This document shows, in pieces, positions 1 through 8,701 of a stretch of DNA of 64,000 nt. Each line of letters begins with the position of its first letter. Positions within the stretch are counted from its first letter, which is position 1. Origin of the DNA: Planctomycetaceae bacterium (GTDB lineage Bacteria; Planctomycetota; Planctomycetia; Planctomycetales; Planctomycetaceae); the NCBI GenBank assembly GCA_041398785.1, contig JAWKUA010000017.1:62001-126000 (forward strand), given 5' to 3'. The position numbers and the translations under genes are program-made. The notes below the pieces were generated by a model. The model saw nothing but the letters and a program-made list of their open reading frames with translations, ran no database searches and was not told the origin of the DNA.

Positions 1-336
1 TCGATAATTGACATGTGGCACTCCTCTGACGGCGGGCACAGATTGTCGCCGGATGTGCGACGACGTCACCAACGGATCGGAAACGCAAACCGCTTTGCCG
101 GCTTCTCATCGTAGCCGTTGGCCGCCTGCTGTCCCCCCAGACAATGACTGCCGGGAACGGGAAAACGGCAGGACTGTCAGTTTGCCGGCGTTCGAACCCT
201 GCGGATGGCCGCGGACCGATGGCTTCGCGTTCGGACCGTTCGCGAACCGGTCGGCGAGATTGATTCCGCCGGACAGCGCGTCAGCCGGCGGGGGCATGGT
301 TCGGCTTCTATCGCTTCAGTTTTTTTGGAATGCCAG
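1..336. other. No gene recognised at the left edge
   Basis: Short open frames exist on both strands but none resembles a known protein, and they overlap one another. The stretch probably holds the upstream region of the oxidoreductase that starts at 337. No promoter, RNA gene or repeat could be supported. Confidence 0.5.
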
Positions 337-1572
337 ATGACTTCTTCGCAATCACGTTCGTCTCTGCGAGCCGGCATGGTCGGCATGGGGATGATTTTCG
401 ACGAAACGTACAAGCCGTTTTTCGAAGCCGCTCACGCCGACGGGATTTATCACCGCGACTTCGGCGACGTTGACGTGCCGCTGGTTGCTGTGGCCACCAA
501 AACCGGTCGGCGAGCGGACGCTTACAGGAAATCGGCCGGTGGTCGCATTGCCGATTTCCAAAGCTTCAGCGGTGACGACGCCGTCGCCAACATGCTGCAG
601 CACGATCTGAATTTCGCCTGCGTGGCGACTCCCGATGATCGTCACTTCGAAGCCTGTCGAGACATCCTTCAGGCGGGAGTTCACCTGCTGGTCGAAAAGC
701 CGTCCGTCCTGTCGCTGCAGCAGATGGACGACCTGGTGGCTCTGGCGGAAAAGAACAAGGTCCTGGCGCGAGTCGTCTATCACAAGCTGACCGACCCCGA
801 TCACAAAAAGCTGCGGACTCTGGTGTACGACGGCGTGCTGAAACACGTCAACAACGGCTACTGCAGTCTGCTGGAACCGAAGCAGATTTCCGGATCGCAG
901 TTCGCCGAATGGATCACCGGCCGCAATCCCGGCACGTACGTCGCCGTGCACTACATCAAGCTGATCGATTTCACATTCGGCGGACGGCTGAAGACGATCA
1001 CCTGCACCGGCCAGCGCGGACTGATCGGACCGAAGGATGGAAACACCTGGGACAGCACTCAGTTGAGGCTGATCTATGAATACGACAGCGGACGCGAAGC
1101 GGCGTTCGACATCCACACGTCCTGGGTGACTCCCGACAATTTCCCCGGCTACGTCGACCAGGAAGTGCAGTTTCGTTTCGACAACGGACTGTGGAACGGC
1201 CATTCGCGCAAGCGCGGCGTCGAATGCACTGTGGAAGACCTGACGCCGGTGAAAATGCCGATTTCGCTGAACAACCACTTCAACGGCACGTTTGTCGAAC
1301 CCTGGGGCGACAGAACTCAGCGCGGCTACGGAATTGAAGTCATCGAAAAGTTCGCTCGCGAAGTCGCCTTCGTGGAACACGGAACCACGGGCGACCGTGA
1401 ATCACGGCTGCAACAGATTCGGTCACTTGCCTACGCGGACCTGAGCGCCGACCGGCAGGTTGTTGCGGCGGTGGAAGCGATGGAACGCATTCTGGAACAG
1501 CATGCTCTGGGAAACCCCGACTGCGTCGCCCGCTACGACGGGACCAAAGTCACGCTGCTGAATCCCCGATAA
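337..1572 (+). CDS. Gfo/Idh/MocA family oxidoreductase
   Basis: The 411-residue product is a predicted NAD(P)-dependent sugar or polyol dehydrogenase of the Gfo/Idh/MocA family. The N-terminus has a Rossmann-type beta strand and glycine-containing turn (AGMVGMGMIF). About 100 residues later comes the family hallmark EKP in VEKPSVLS, whose lysine contributes to cofactor binding and catalysis. The length fits the two-domain family. An open frame runs further upstream to 205, but that extension has no family resemblance, so the ATG at 337 was chosen just before the nucleotide-binding fold; no convincing Shine-Dalgarno is visible. No signal peptide is seen, so it is probably cytoplasmic. The substrate cannot be told from sequence, and the neighbours on the opposite strand give no hint. 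Confidence 0.85.
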   Translation: MTSSQSRSSLRAGMVGMGMIFDETYKPFFEAAHADGIYHRDFGDVDVPLVAVATKTGRRADAYRKSAGGRIADFQSFSGDDAVANMLQHDLNFACVATPDDRHFEACRDILQAGVHLLVEKPSVLSLQQMDDLVALAEKNKVLARVVYHKLTDPDHKKLRTLVYDGVLKHVNNGYCSLLEPKQISGSQFAEWITGRNPGTYVAVHYIKLIDFTFGGRLKTITCTGQRGLIGPKDGNTWDSTQLRLIYEYDSGREAAFDIHTSWVTPDNFPGYVDQEVQFRFDNGLWNGHSRKRGVECTVEDLTPVKMPISLNNHFNGTFVEPWGDRTQRGYGIEVIEKFAREVAFVEHGTTGDRESRLQQIRSLAYADLSADRQVVAAVEAMERILEQHALGNPDCVARYDGTKVTLLNPR

Positions 1573-1590
1573 CAACGTCACCAGAGGTTC

Positions 1591-1627
1591 CAATCTGAAA
1601 TCTCAAATCTGAAATCTCAAATCCCAA
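1591..1627. repeat. AT-rich short tandem repeat (AAATCTGAAATCTC type)
   Basis: About two and a half copies of a 13-14 base unit (AATCTGAAATCTC) lie just after the oxidoreductase stop codon, in a region otherwise GC-rich. Comparable low-complexity AT-rich patches occur in the pilus cluster near 45.6 and 47.5 kb. Confidence 0.6.
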
Positions 1628-1672
1628 AGCTTAACACTACCCCCCATTCCCAATTCCCCATCGTTCCACCCC

Positions 1673-2503
1673 TCATCCCGTCGCTGGATCGCACAGCGCG
1701 AACTGCAGGCTCTCATCGGCGGGCGTGAACTGCCGGCCGGTCCACATGCGAGTCAGCGTGCGTACAGGTTCGAAACCCAGCTTGTCGGCCAGTTCCTGAG
1801 CTGGTTGATTGGGTGACGGAACATCCCAGAACACGGATCCTGACGTTTCCCGCAGCAGTTCTTCGACGATGCTTTCGGCGGTTGACGTCTCAGTCGCAGT
1901 GATCGGACCCAGATACGAGGCCAGGTGACCGGAACGCAGCATTCCAAAACCCTCCGGACGCGTCACCACGATGCTGTCGCGAGCGAGCCGTTCCAGCCAC
2001 AACGCGCGGCACGCTCCGAAGGCGCGTTCGTCGCGAAGGCCCGGATCGATCGTCTTCGGAGCTGGTTCATGACGCGACACACTACCGTCGCCGATGCGAT
2101 GCCAGCGATGAAACGACCACAGATCGTGAAATCCAAGCTGCTCGTACAGCGGAAACCCATCCGGCGACGCGTCCAGTTTGATGCAGGCGATGTTGCGTGA
2201 TTCCAGAAAACTCAGCGCCTGCTTCATCAGCAAAGTTCCGATACCCATCCGCCGGAACTCCGGGTGCACCAGCATCATTCCGATCCATGCCAGTCCCGTG
2301 CCGTAGGTTGTGGTAGTGACGGTGCCGACGACGCGATCGTCCGACACCGCCGCGAAGCAGCCGTCGGGTTCGGCGTTTCGCAGGCGTCTCCAGTCGTTCG
2401 GCAATTGGTTCCAGCCGGCCAGTCGACAAAGTTCGCTCGCGGCGTCGATGTCGCTGTCCGTCAGCCGGCGCATCGTGATTCCGTTAATCACATCGGTCAT
2501 CAT
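1673..2503 (-). CDS. GNAT family N-acetyltransferase
   Basis: The 276-residue protein begins with a GNAT acetyltransferase fold. Residues 73-89 carry the conserved strand-turn (WIGMMLVHPEFRRMGIG) whose R-x-x-G-x-G motif (RRMGIG, residues 84-89) binds acetyl-CoA pyrophosphate. A motif B region (DASPDGFPLYEQLGF) follows near residues 112-126. The C-terminal ~130 residues resemble the second, degenerate domain found in some two-domain GNAT proteins. The substrate is unknown. It lies 18 bases downstream of the GspF-like gene on the same strand, so the two may be co-transcribed. Confidence 0.85.
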   Translation of the reverse strand: MMTDVINGITMRRLTDSDIDAASELCRLAGWNQLPNDWRRLRNAEPDGCFAAVSDDRVVGTVTTTTYGTGLAWIGMMLVHPEFRRMGIGTLLMKQALSFLESRNIACIKLDASPDGFPLYEQLGFHDLWSFHRWHRIGDGSVSRHEPAPKTIDPGLRDERAFGACRALWLERLARDSIVVTRPEGFGMLRSGHLASYLGPITATETSTAESIVEELLRETSGSVFWDVPSPNQPAQELADKLGFEPVRTLTRMWTGRQFTPADESLQFALCDPATG

Positions 2504-2521
2504 CCTGCTCCTGCCTGGTAT

Positions 2522-3571
2522 TCAGATCCCGACATTCAGCGCGTCACGGGCCGCGCTGTTGATCATGCCGACGTAGAACATGGCGATGCGGAAGATGAAA
2601 AAGATGATGACGACGGCGACCAGCCCCCACACCATTCTCGCAAGGAACGCCGACAGCAAAATCATCGCTCGGTGAGCCTCGGCGTCGAAGTGGTGGCTCA
2701 TGCGATCCAGAGCTTCCGGGACGGTTCCTGTCTGTTCGGCGGTTTCCACGAACTGCAGGAACTCGGTCGGAAACAGCTTCGGCGCGGCGAAGGCATCGGC
2801 CAGAGTTTCGCCTTCGTGCACTTCGTTCCAGACGATGGGAATCGCCGCGACAAACGCGCCGTTGGCGGTGGCTTTCAGACTCGATTCCAGCGACGGCTTG
2901 ATCGACATTCCGGCCTGCTGCGTCAGAGCGAAGCACCACGCGAACCTGGCGATCGCGAACGAACGCAGGCATTTTCCGACAACCGGTATCCGCAACAGCA
3001 GCGGGTCCAGAACCTGCTGCCCCACGATTGTGCGGCTGAACATCTTGTACGAGATCCACAAACCGCCAAGCGACCCGAAACACAGCGCAAACCAGATCGT
3101 CGCGCCGCGAGCTCCCAGCAGGCCAAACCCCAGCACGTCCGTGTTGCCGGTGCCCACGATTCCCAGCAGCCAGATCAGCAGTCCGATTACGCAGATCGCG
3201 GCGAAAAGCTGGATCATCGGCCAGGCGATTGCCGTCCGAAATTCACGCACCCGGTCGACTCTGGCTTCGTAGTACTTCCCCAGCGACCCGAAGATCTCCG
3301 GCATCGACCCGGTCTGTTCGCCGACGTTCAGCAGATCCAGAAACAGTGCCGGAAAGCGTTCTTCGTGTTCATAAAACGACGATGTCAGATCGTCGCCCCG
3401 CTTGACTCGCGTGATCACGCGGTCGACGGCAGCGGTCAGGCGAGAATCCGACGATCGCGCGGCCGACGTCTTCAGTGACTTCGGAATCTCAACACCGGCT
3501 TCCAGCATCCGTGCCATCGACTGGCAAAACGGATACAGCGCCTTCGCGGAAATCTGAGGATTGAACAGCAT
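2522..3571 (-). CDS. Orphan type II secretion system F (GspF/PilC-like) membrane protein
   Basis: The 349-residue protein has two repeats of the T2SS F domain. The first covers about residues 10-130 (YPFCQSMARMLEAGVEIPKSL) and the second about 205-325 (ARFAWCFALTQQAGMSIKPSL). Hydrophobic segments lie at about 120-140, 155-175 and 315-340. Such proteins form the inner-membrane platform on which GspE/PilB ATPases act. It is distinct from, and shorter than, the GspF of the pilus cluster at 44.1-45.4 kb, and no ATPase or pilin gene is next to it. The GNAT gene follows after 18 bases. Its partner machinery may be the distant cluster or may lie outside the window. Confidence 0.85.
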   Translation of the reverse strand: MLFNPQISAKALYPFCQSMARMLEAGVEIPKSLKTSAARSSDSRLTAAVDRVITRVKRGDDLTSSFYEHEERFPALFLDLLNVGEQTGSMPEIFGSLGKYYEARVDRVREFRTAIAWPMIQLFAAICVIGLLIWLLGIVGTGNTDVLGFGLLGARGATIWFALCFGSLGGLWISYKMFSRTIVGQQVLDPLLLRIPVVGKCLRSFAIARFAWCFALTQQAGMSIKPSLESSLKATANGAFVAAIPIVWNEVHEGETLADAFAAPKLFPTEFLQFVETAEQTGTVPEALDRMSHHFDAEAHRAMILLSAFLARMVWGLVAVVIIFFIFRIAMFYVGMINSAARDALNVGI

Positions 3572-3895
3572 GACGGGAATACTTCCGCAAGAGCCGGTCG
3601 TTGGTTGTTGACCGCAGGAATTCTATCCGGCGAGCCACGATTCGCGAACCGCGCACGCCGCCCCGGCAACAGACCTGTTCGAACCGGCAATTTGTCCGAC
3701 GTTTTCGGCATCCGGCTGCGTTCCGATGCAAATCGCCGGCTTGGAATGAATTTGCCGTCGCTACATCCGAGCGCGCGAGACTGGTACAACGCGTCACTTC
3801 ACATCGGCAATTGTTTAAACGACGGAGAACGGCCGTTATCGACGCGACCGGTGTGAAATGCTGCCCGCCTGAAACTTCAACGGTTCCCGACAGAC
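3572..3895. other. Divergent intergenic region between gspF-like and gcvT
   Basis: This stretch separates two divergently oriented genes and should contain both promoters. No confident promoter boxes were identified, and no glycine riboswitch core could be recognised upstream of gcvT. Confidence 0.4.
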
Positions 3896-5000
3896 ATGCC
3901 CGAACAACTCCGGCAATCCCCGCTTCACGACGTCCACGTTTCCGCAGGAGCACGCATGGTGCCGTTTGCGGGCTGGAACATGCCGGTGCAGTATTCGGGC
4001 ATCATTCCCGAAGTCAAAGCCGTGAGAGAATCGCTGGGCGTGTTCGACATTTCGCACATGGGGCAGATCTTCGTGGATTCCCCCCGACACGTCAGCGACA
4101 ACCTGGCTCAACGGCCTGTTGACAAACGATGTTTCAAAGCTGGAACTCGGGCAGGGGCAATATTCGTTTCTGCTGAATGACCGCGGCGGCGTGATCGATG
4201 ATCTGATCATCTATCGAACTGATCCGACGAGCTATTTCCTGGTCGTCAATGCTTCCAAAGTGGACGAAGACTTCGCCTGGCTGCGGAGTCACGCGGAATC
4301 GTCCGGCATTACGCTCACAAACCGCAGCGATGATTTTGGCGGACTCGCGATTCAGGGACCGAACTCCGTCGACGCCTTTCTTCAGATGACCGACGATGCA
4401 CTCAAGGAATCCGAGCCGCAACTGCCGGAACGGTTCTGCATCCGCTCGTTCGAAACGAAGGCGGGTGGCCTGGTGATGGTCTGCCGCACGGGCTACACCG
4501 GCGAAGATGGATTTGAGCTTTTCTGTCCGATCCGCGACGCCGAAACGTGGTGGCGGCGAACCGTCAGCAGCGGAGCGACGCCATGCGGCTTGGGAGCACG
4601 TGACATTCTGCGCCTGGAAAAATGTTATCCGCTGAATGGCAGCGATTTGTCGCCGGAACTCACACCGCTGCAGGCCGGGATGAGCTTCGCTGTCGACCTG
4701 GAAAAGGGTGATTTCATCGGACGGGACGTGCTACTGAAACAGAAGGCGGAAGGACTCGACACGAAGCTGGTTGCTCTGAAGCAGACGGAAAAGTCTCCGC
4801 CGCCAAGGCACGGTTACCCGGTTTTCGCCGGCGATGAACAACTGGCGGAACTGACCAGCGGCGGAGTTTCGCCGACGCTTGGAGCCGGCATTTCGATGGC
4901 GTATGTTCCCGTTCCCTTCGCGAAGATCGGGACGGTTTTAGACATCGAAATTCGCGGCAAGCGTTTTCCCGCGGAAGTCGTCAGAAAGCCATTCGTGTGA
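3896..5000 (+). CDS. gcvT: Glycine cleavage T protein (aminomethyltransferase), frameshifted
   Basis: GcvT transfers the aminomethyl carbon from the lipoylated H protein to tetrahydrofolate. The N-terminus (SPLHDVHVSAGARMVPFAGWNMPVQYSG) and the later segments FDISHMGQIFV, LLTNDVSKL and RTGYTGEDGFELF are typical of the family. The reading frame changes at a run of six cytosines at 4080-4085. Before it the frame is that of 3896; after it the frame is that of the open stretch ending at 5000. Removing one C gives a continuous family-like sequence (DSPDTSATTWLNGLLTNDV) and a 367-residue protein of normal length. As given, translation would stop at 4180. A sequencing error in the homopolymer is the simplest explanation, but a real mutation is possible. 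gcvH and gcvP follow on the same strand. Confidence 0.9.
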
Positions 5001-5004
5001 CCCC

Positions 5005-5231
5005 ATGTTTAACCGCGACCCCTGGGGGAGCGCTTCGGTATGACGGCCTCGAATCAAACATCGGTCGAAGCGGACTTGTCGGCCCCGGGCTGGCCTGGTT
5101 TTATTCTGGCCGCGGCGAACACTCATCTATCCAGCACCTCTTCCACCGCGAGCCAGAAAACCTCAATTGACCCTACTCGGGGTATAGCAACCCGGTAAGC
5201 GAAGCGCTCGCCAGGGCTCGCGGTTAAACAT
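5005..5231. repeat. Small element bounded by ~32-bp imperfect inverted repeats (MITE-like)
   Basis: The left end (5005-5037, starting ATGTTTAACCGCGA) and the right end (5200-5231, ending CGCGGTTAAACAT) are imperfect inverted complements over about 32 bases. They also share the GAGCGCTTCGG / CGAAGCGCTCGCC block. The 227-base unit fills almost the whole gcvT-gcvH gap and encodes nothing recognisable. No flanking target duplication was established. Confidence 0.65.
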
Positions 5232-5257
5232 TTTGGGCTCATCCGGAAATCGAACAC

Positions 5258-5638
5258 ATGAACGTTCCAGACAATCTGAAGTACGCGAAGTCTCACGAAT
5301 GGGTTCGCGACGATGGCGGCGGAGTCTTCACGGTCGGCATTTCCGACTACGCTCAAGCCGAAATGACGGAGCTTGTCTACGTCGAACTTCCGGACATTGG
5401 CCGCACCGTAAAGGCGCTGGAGGAAGTGGCGGTGGTGGAATCCGTGAAGTCGGCCAGCGACATTTATTCGCCGTTGTCGGGGGAAATCGTGGAAACCAAC
5501 ACCGCGCTTTCCGATGATCCGTCGTCCGTGAACAGCGATCCGTACGATCAGGGCTGGCTGTTCCGGGTCCGAGCCGGCGACGCCGCTGAACTCGATTCCC
5601 TGCTGACTCCGGAAGCTTACCGTGAACAAATCAGTTGA
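5258..5638 (+). CDS. gcvH: Glycine cleavage system H protein
   Basis: The 126-residue H protein shuttles the methylamine group between the P, T and L proteins on a lipoyl arm. The lipoylation site is Lys64 in VVESVKSASDIYSPLSGEI, a textbook H-protein motif. The N-terminal KYAKSHEWVR and C-terminal GWLFRVR are also characteristic. The length is normal. The start ATG is preceded only by a weak purine-rich stretch (GGAAA). The 3' end overlaps the proposed gcvP start by 17 bases, which suggests translational coupling. Confidence 0.97.
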   Translation: MNVPDNLKYAKSHEWVRDDGGGVFTVGISDYAQAEMTELVYVELPDIGRTVKALEEVAVVESVKSASDIYSPLSGEIVETNTALSDDPSSVNSDPYDQGWLFRVRAGDAAELDSLLTPEAYREQIS

Positions 5639-8603
5639 AGCGCCGCCGATGCCGTCGACTGTCAGCGACGATTCGTCCGCGATGGAGCAGGCGGCGGGGC
5701 AGTTTCGTGACCGCCACCTGGGTTCGTCCGCCGTCGTTGCAAAGCAGATGGCGGCCGAAATCGGTTTTGCTTCCGTCGACGAATTGATTGCGGCCGCCGT
5801 GCCGGCTCACATTCGCCGACGGCAGCCGTTTCAACTGCCGGACGCCGTCAGCGAAGCCGATGCTTTGACGCGGCTGCGATCGATGATGCAGCAGAACCGG
5901 ATCTGCCGTTCTCTGATCGGCATGGGTTACCACGACTGCGTGACGCCGCCGGTGCTGCAGCGCAACATCATCGAAAATCCCGGCTGGTACACGGCGTATA
6001 CTCCGTATCAGCCGGAAATTTCGCAGGGGCGGCTGGAAGCATGTCTGAACTTTCAGACGATGATCTGTGACCTGAGCGGACTGGCGGTGTCGAACGCGTC
6101 GCTGCTGGACGAAGGCACGGCCGCGGCGGAAGCGATGACGATGTGTTTCGCCGGTCATCGAACAGCAACGCGGTTTTTTGTTGCCGACGCCTGCCACCCG
6201 CAGACGATTGCGGTCCTGCAGACGCGAGCCGCACCGGTCGGCATTGAAGTGGTCGTTGGCAGTCACGCCGACATCACGTTCGATGACACTTACTTCGGCG
6301 CGCTGATTCAATACCCGGACACGAACGGCGCGATCTGTGATTTCCGGACTTTTATCGACGCTGCGCACGACGCGAAGGTGGCCGTGGTGATGGCGGCGGA
6401 TCTGCTGTCGCTGACACTGCTGACTCCGCCGGGCGAACTGGGAGCCGACATTGCCGTGGGCAGCAGTCAGCGGTTCGGCGTGCCGATGGGATTCGGCGGT
6501 CCTCACGCCGGCTGGATTTCCTGTTCCGAAAAGTTCATGCGCAAGCTGCCCGGCCGCCTGGTCGGAATTTCGAAGGACGCTCACGGCAATCCCGCGTATC
6601 GGCTGTCGCTGCAGACGCGAGAACAACACATTCGACGCGACAAGGCCACCAGCAACATCTGCACGGCTCAGGTGTTGCTGGCGGTGGTGGCGTCGATGTA
6701 TGCCGCGTGGCACGGACCGAAGGGACTGCGACGGATCGCGGAACGAGTTCACGGTTTCACCGCGGAGCTGGCGGCGCGGTTGACGGAAGCCGGATATGCG
6801 ATGCACAGCGACACGTTCTTCGACACGCTGCGAATTTCGATCGGCGATGTCGCGAAGTCCGATGCGATTCTGCGACAGGCAGCGAATGCCGACATCAATC
6901 TACGCCGATTCGAAAACGGCGACATCGGAATTGCGCTGGACGAACGCACGTCGGCAAACGAAATCGCCGCGCTGTGCGACGTTTTCAACGCGCCGTACGA
7001 CGGGACTCCGATCCCGTCGCAGCACCTGAATTCGACGGGACCGGAGTCCCGTCGTACGGAAATGCGGCACGTTTCGCAGGGTCTTCGTCGCACGAGCGAA
7101 TTCCTGGCGCATCCGGTGTTCAACAGCTTCCACACCGAAACGGAAATGATGCGCTATCTGCATCGGCTGGAATCGAAGGATCTGGCTTTGAACACCAGCA
7201 TGATTCCGCTGGGATCCTGCACAATGAAGCTGAACGCGGCGGCCGAAATGATGCCGCTTAGCTGGCCGGAAGTCGGTTCGCTGCACCCATTCGCTCCGCC
7301 GGAACAGTGGGCCGGTTACTCGGCGATGATCGAGCAGCTTGAATCCTGGCTGGCCGCCTGCACGGGGTTCCATGCGGTGTCGGTTCAGCCGAACGCCGGT
7401 TCCCAGGGAGAACTCGCGGGACTGCTGGCGATTCGCGGATTCCATCTTTCAAACGGCGGGCAGAATCGCAACATCTGTCTGATTCCGACGTCCGCGCACG
7501 GCACGAATCCCGCCAGTGCGGTGATGGCGGGTATGAAGGTTGTCGCGGTGTCGTGCGACGACGAAGGCAATATCGACGTTGACGATCTGAAGTCGAAAGC
7601 AGCGCAGCATTCCGAAAATCTGGCCGCGTTGATGGTCACGTACCCGTCGACGCACGGAGTCTTCGAAGACGGCATCCGTGACATCTGCGACATCATCCAC
7701 CACCACGGCGGGCAGGTGTACATGGATGGAGCCAACCTGAATGCTCAGTTGGGTCTGGTGTCTCCGGCCGAACTGGGAGCCGACGTTTGCCACCTGAATC
7801 TGCACAAGACGTTCTGCATTCCTCACGGCGGCGGCGGCCCGGGCGTCGGTCCGATCGGAGTCGCGCAGCACCTTGCGAACTTTCTGCCGGGGCACCCGAT
7901 TCATTCACCCTCTTCGCGCAAAGGCGAGCAGCGCGAGGTCGGTTCGTTGTCGCCGCATGCCGTCGGTCCCGTCAGCGCCGCGCCGTATGGCAGCGCCAGC
8001 ATCCTGACGATCTCCTGGATGTACATCGCCATGATGGGGGCCGACGGGCTGACGGAATCCACGCGGCAGGCGATTCTGAACGCCAACTACATCGCTCACC
8101 GTCTTCAGCCATACTTTCCCGTGTTGTATCGGGGAGCCAACAGCCTGGTGGCTCACGAATGCATACTCGACCTGCGACCGTTCAAGGCCGACAGCGGAGT
8201 CGAAGTGGAAGACGTCGCCAAGCGGCTGATGGACTACGGCTTTCATTCGCCGACGATGTCCTGGCCGGTCCCCGGTACGCTGATGGTGGAACCCACGGAA
8301 AGCGAATCCAAAGCGGAACTGGATCGATTCTGCGACGCGATGATTTCGATTTACAAGGAAATCATGGACGTGAAAAGCGGAACGCTCGATCGTGAAGACA
8401 ATCCGCTGAAGCACGCTCCGCATACCGCCGCCGCTGTGACATCCGACGACTGGAACCGCTCCTATTCGCGACAACTGGCCGCGTATCCGGCTTCCTGGCT
8501 GAAGGACTTTAAGTACTGGCCACCGGTCGGCCGCGTGGACAACGTCTACGGCGATCGTCATCTGGTCTGCACGTGCCAGGGCGTGAGTTCGTACGCGGAG
8601 TGA
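5622..8603 (+). CDS. gcvP: Glycine dehydrogenase (decarboxylating), P protein, single-chain form
   Basis: The 993-residue protein catalyses PLP-dependent decarboxylation of glycine and hands the methylamine to GcvH. It is the fused form: an inactive N-terminal half followed by the catalytic half. The PLP-binding lysine is Lys729 in LNLHKTFCIPHGGGGPG, with the downstream SAAPYGSASIL motif. The GTG at 5622 was chosen because GGAAG lies 8 bases upstream; an ATG at 5649 is possible. The inter-half linker (residues ~458-480) is encoded by a near-perfect 27-bp inverted repeat at 6993-7059, which appears to be an inserted genomic repeat that kept the frame. A second loop (residues ~763-787) is about 11 residues longer than in the E. 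coli protein as remembered. Confidence 0.97.
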   Translation: MNKSVEAPPMPSTVSDDSSAMEQAAGQFRDRHLGSSAVVAKQMAAEIGFASVDELIAAAVPAHIRRRQPFQLPDAVSEADALTRLRSMMQQNRICRSLIGMGYHDCVTPPVLQRNIIENPGWYTAYTPYQPEISQGRLEACLNFQTMICDLSGLAVSNASLLDEGTAAAEAMTMCFAGHRTATRFFVADACHPQTIAVLQTRAAPVGIEVVVGSHADITFDDTYFGALIQYPDTNGAICDFRTFIDAAHDAKVAVVMAADLLSLTLLTPPGELGADIAVGSSQRFGVPMGFGGPHAGWISCSEKFMRKLPGRLVGISKDAHGNPAYRLSLQTREQHIRRDKATSNICTAQVLLAVVASMYAAWHGPKGLRRIAERVHGFTAELAARLTEAGYAMHSDTFFDTLRISIGDVAKSDAILRQAANADINLRRFENGDIGIALDERTSANEIAALCDVFNAPYDGTPIPSQHLNSTGPESRRTEMRHVSQGLRRTSEFLAHPVFNSFHTETEMMRYLHRLESKDLALNTSMIPLGSCTMKLNAAAEMMPLSWPEVGSLHPFAPPEQWAGYSAMIEQLESWLAACTGFHAVSVQPNAGSQGELAGLLAIRGFHLSNGGQNRNICLIPTSAHGTNPASAVMAGMKVVAVSCDDEGNIDVDDLKSKAAQHSENLAALMVTYPSTHGVFEDGIRDICDIIHHHGGQVYMDGANLNAQLGLVSPAELGADVCHLNLHKTFCIPHGGGGPGVGPIGVAQHLANFLPGHPIHSPSSRKGEQREVGSLSPHAVGPVSAAPYGSASILTISWMYIAMMGADGLTESTRQAILNANYIAHRLQPYFPVLYRGANSLVAHECILDLRPFKADSGVEVEDVAKRLMDYGFHSPTMSWPVPGTLMVEPTESESKAELDRFCDAMISIYKEIMDVKSGTLDREDNPLKHAPHTAAAVTSDDWNRSYSRQLAAYPASWLKDFKYWPPVGRVDNVYGDRHLVCTCQGVSSYAE
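6993..7059. repeat. 27-bp inverted repeat inside gcvP (TACGACGGGACTCCG family)
   Basis: The arms at 6993-7019 and 7033-7059 are inverted complements with a single mismatch, separated by 13 bases. A degenerate copy of the same sequence lies in non-coding DNA at 29568-29621. Inside gcvP the repeat is translated in frame as part of the linker between the two halves of the protein. Confidence 0.85.
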
Positions 8604-8701
8604 CGTCGCTGCCGGTGCCTGCTGAGGCGGCGATTGCTTTCGTCGCGCGGTGAGTTGTGTCAGACTTCCGGTCAGACAGTTTCCCCGCCAGGAGCCTTCC
8701 G

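Noticed and set aside
186..210. tRNA T-loop-like GTTCGAACCC
   Set aside because: No acceptor, D or anticodon arms could be formed around it.
352..1380. Long minus-strand open frame opposite the oxidoreductase
   Set aside because: It mirrors a conserved gene and has no family resemblance; high GC makes such shadow frames common.
3572..3895. Glycine riboswitch upstream of gcvT
   Set aside because: No conserved glycine-aptamer core was recognised; only position suggested it.
5631..6806. 391-codon minus-strand open frame opposite gcvP
   Set aside because: Its sequence is arginine- and histidine-rich and unlike any protein; gcvP on the other strand is unmistakable.
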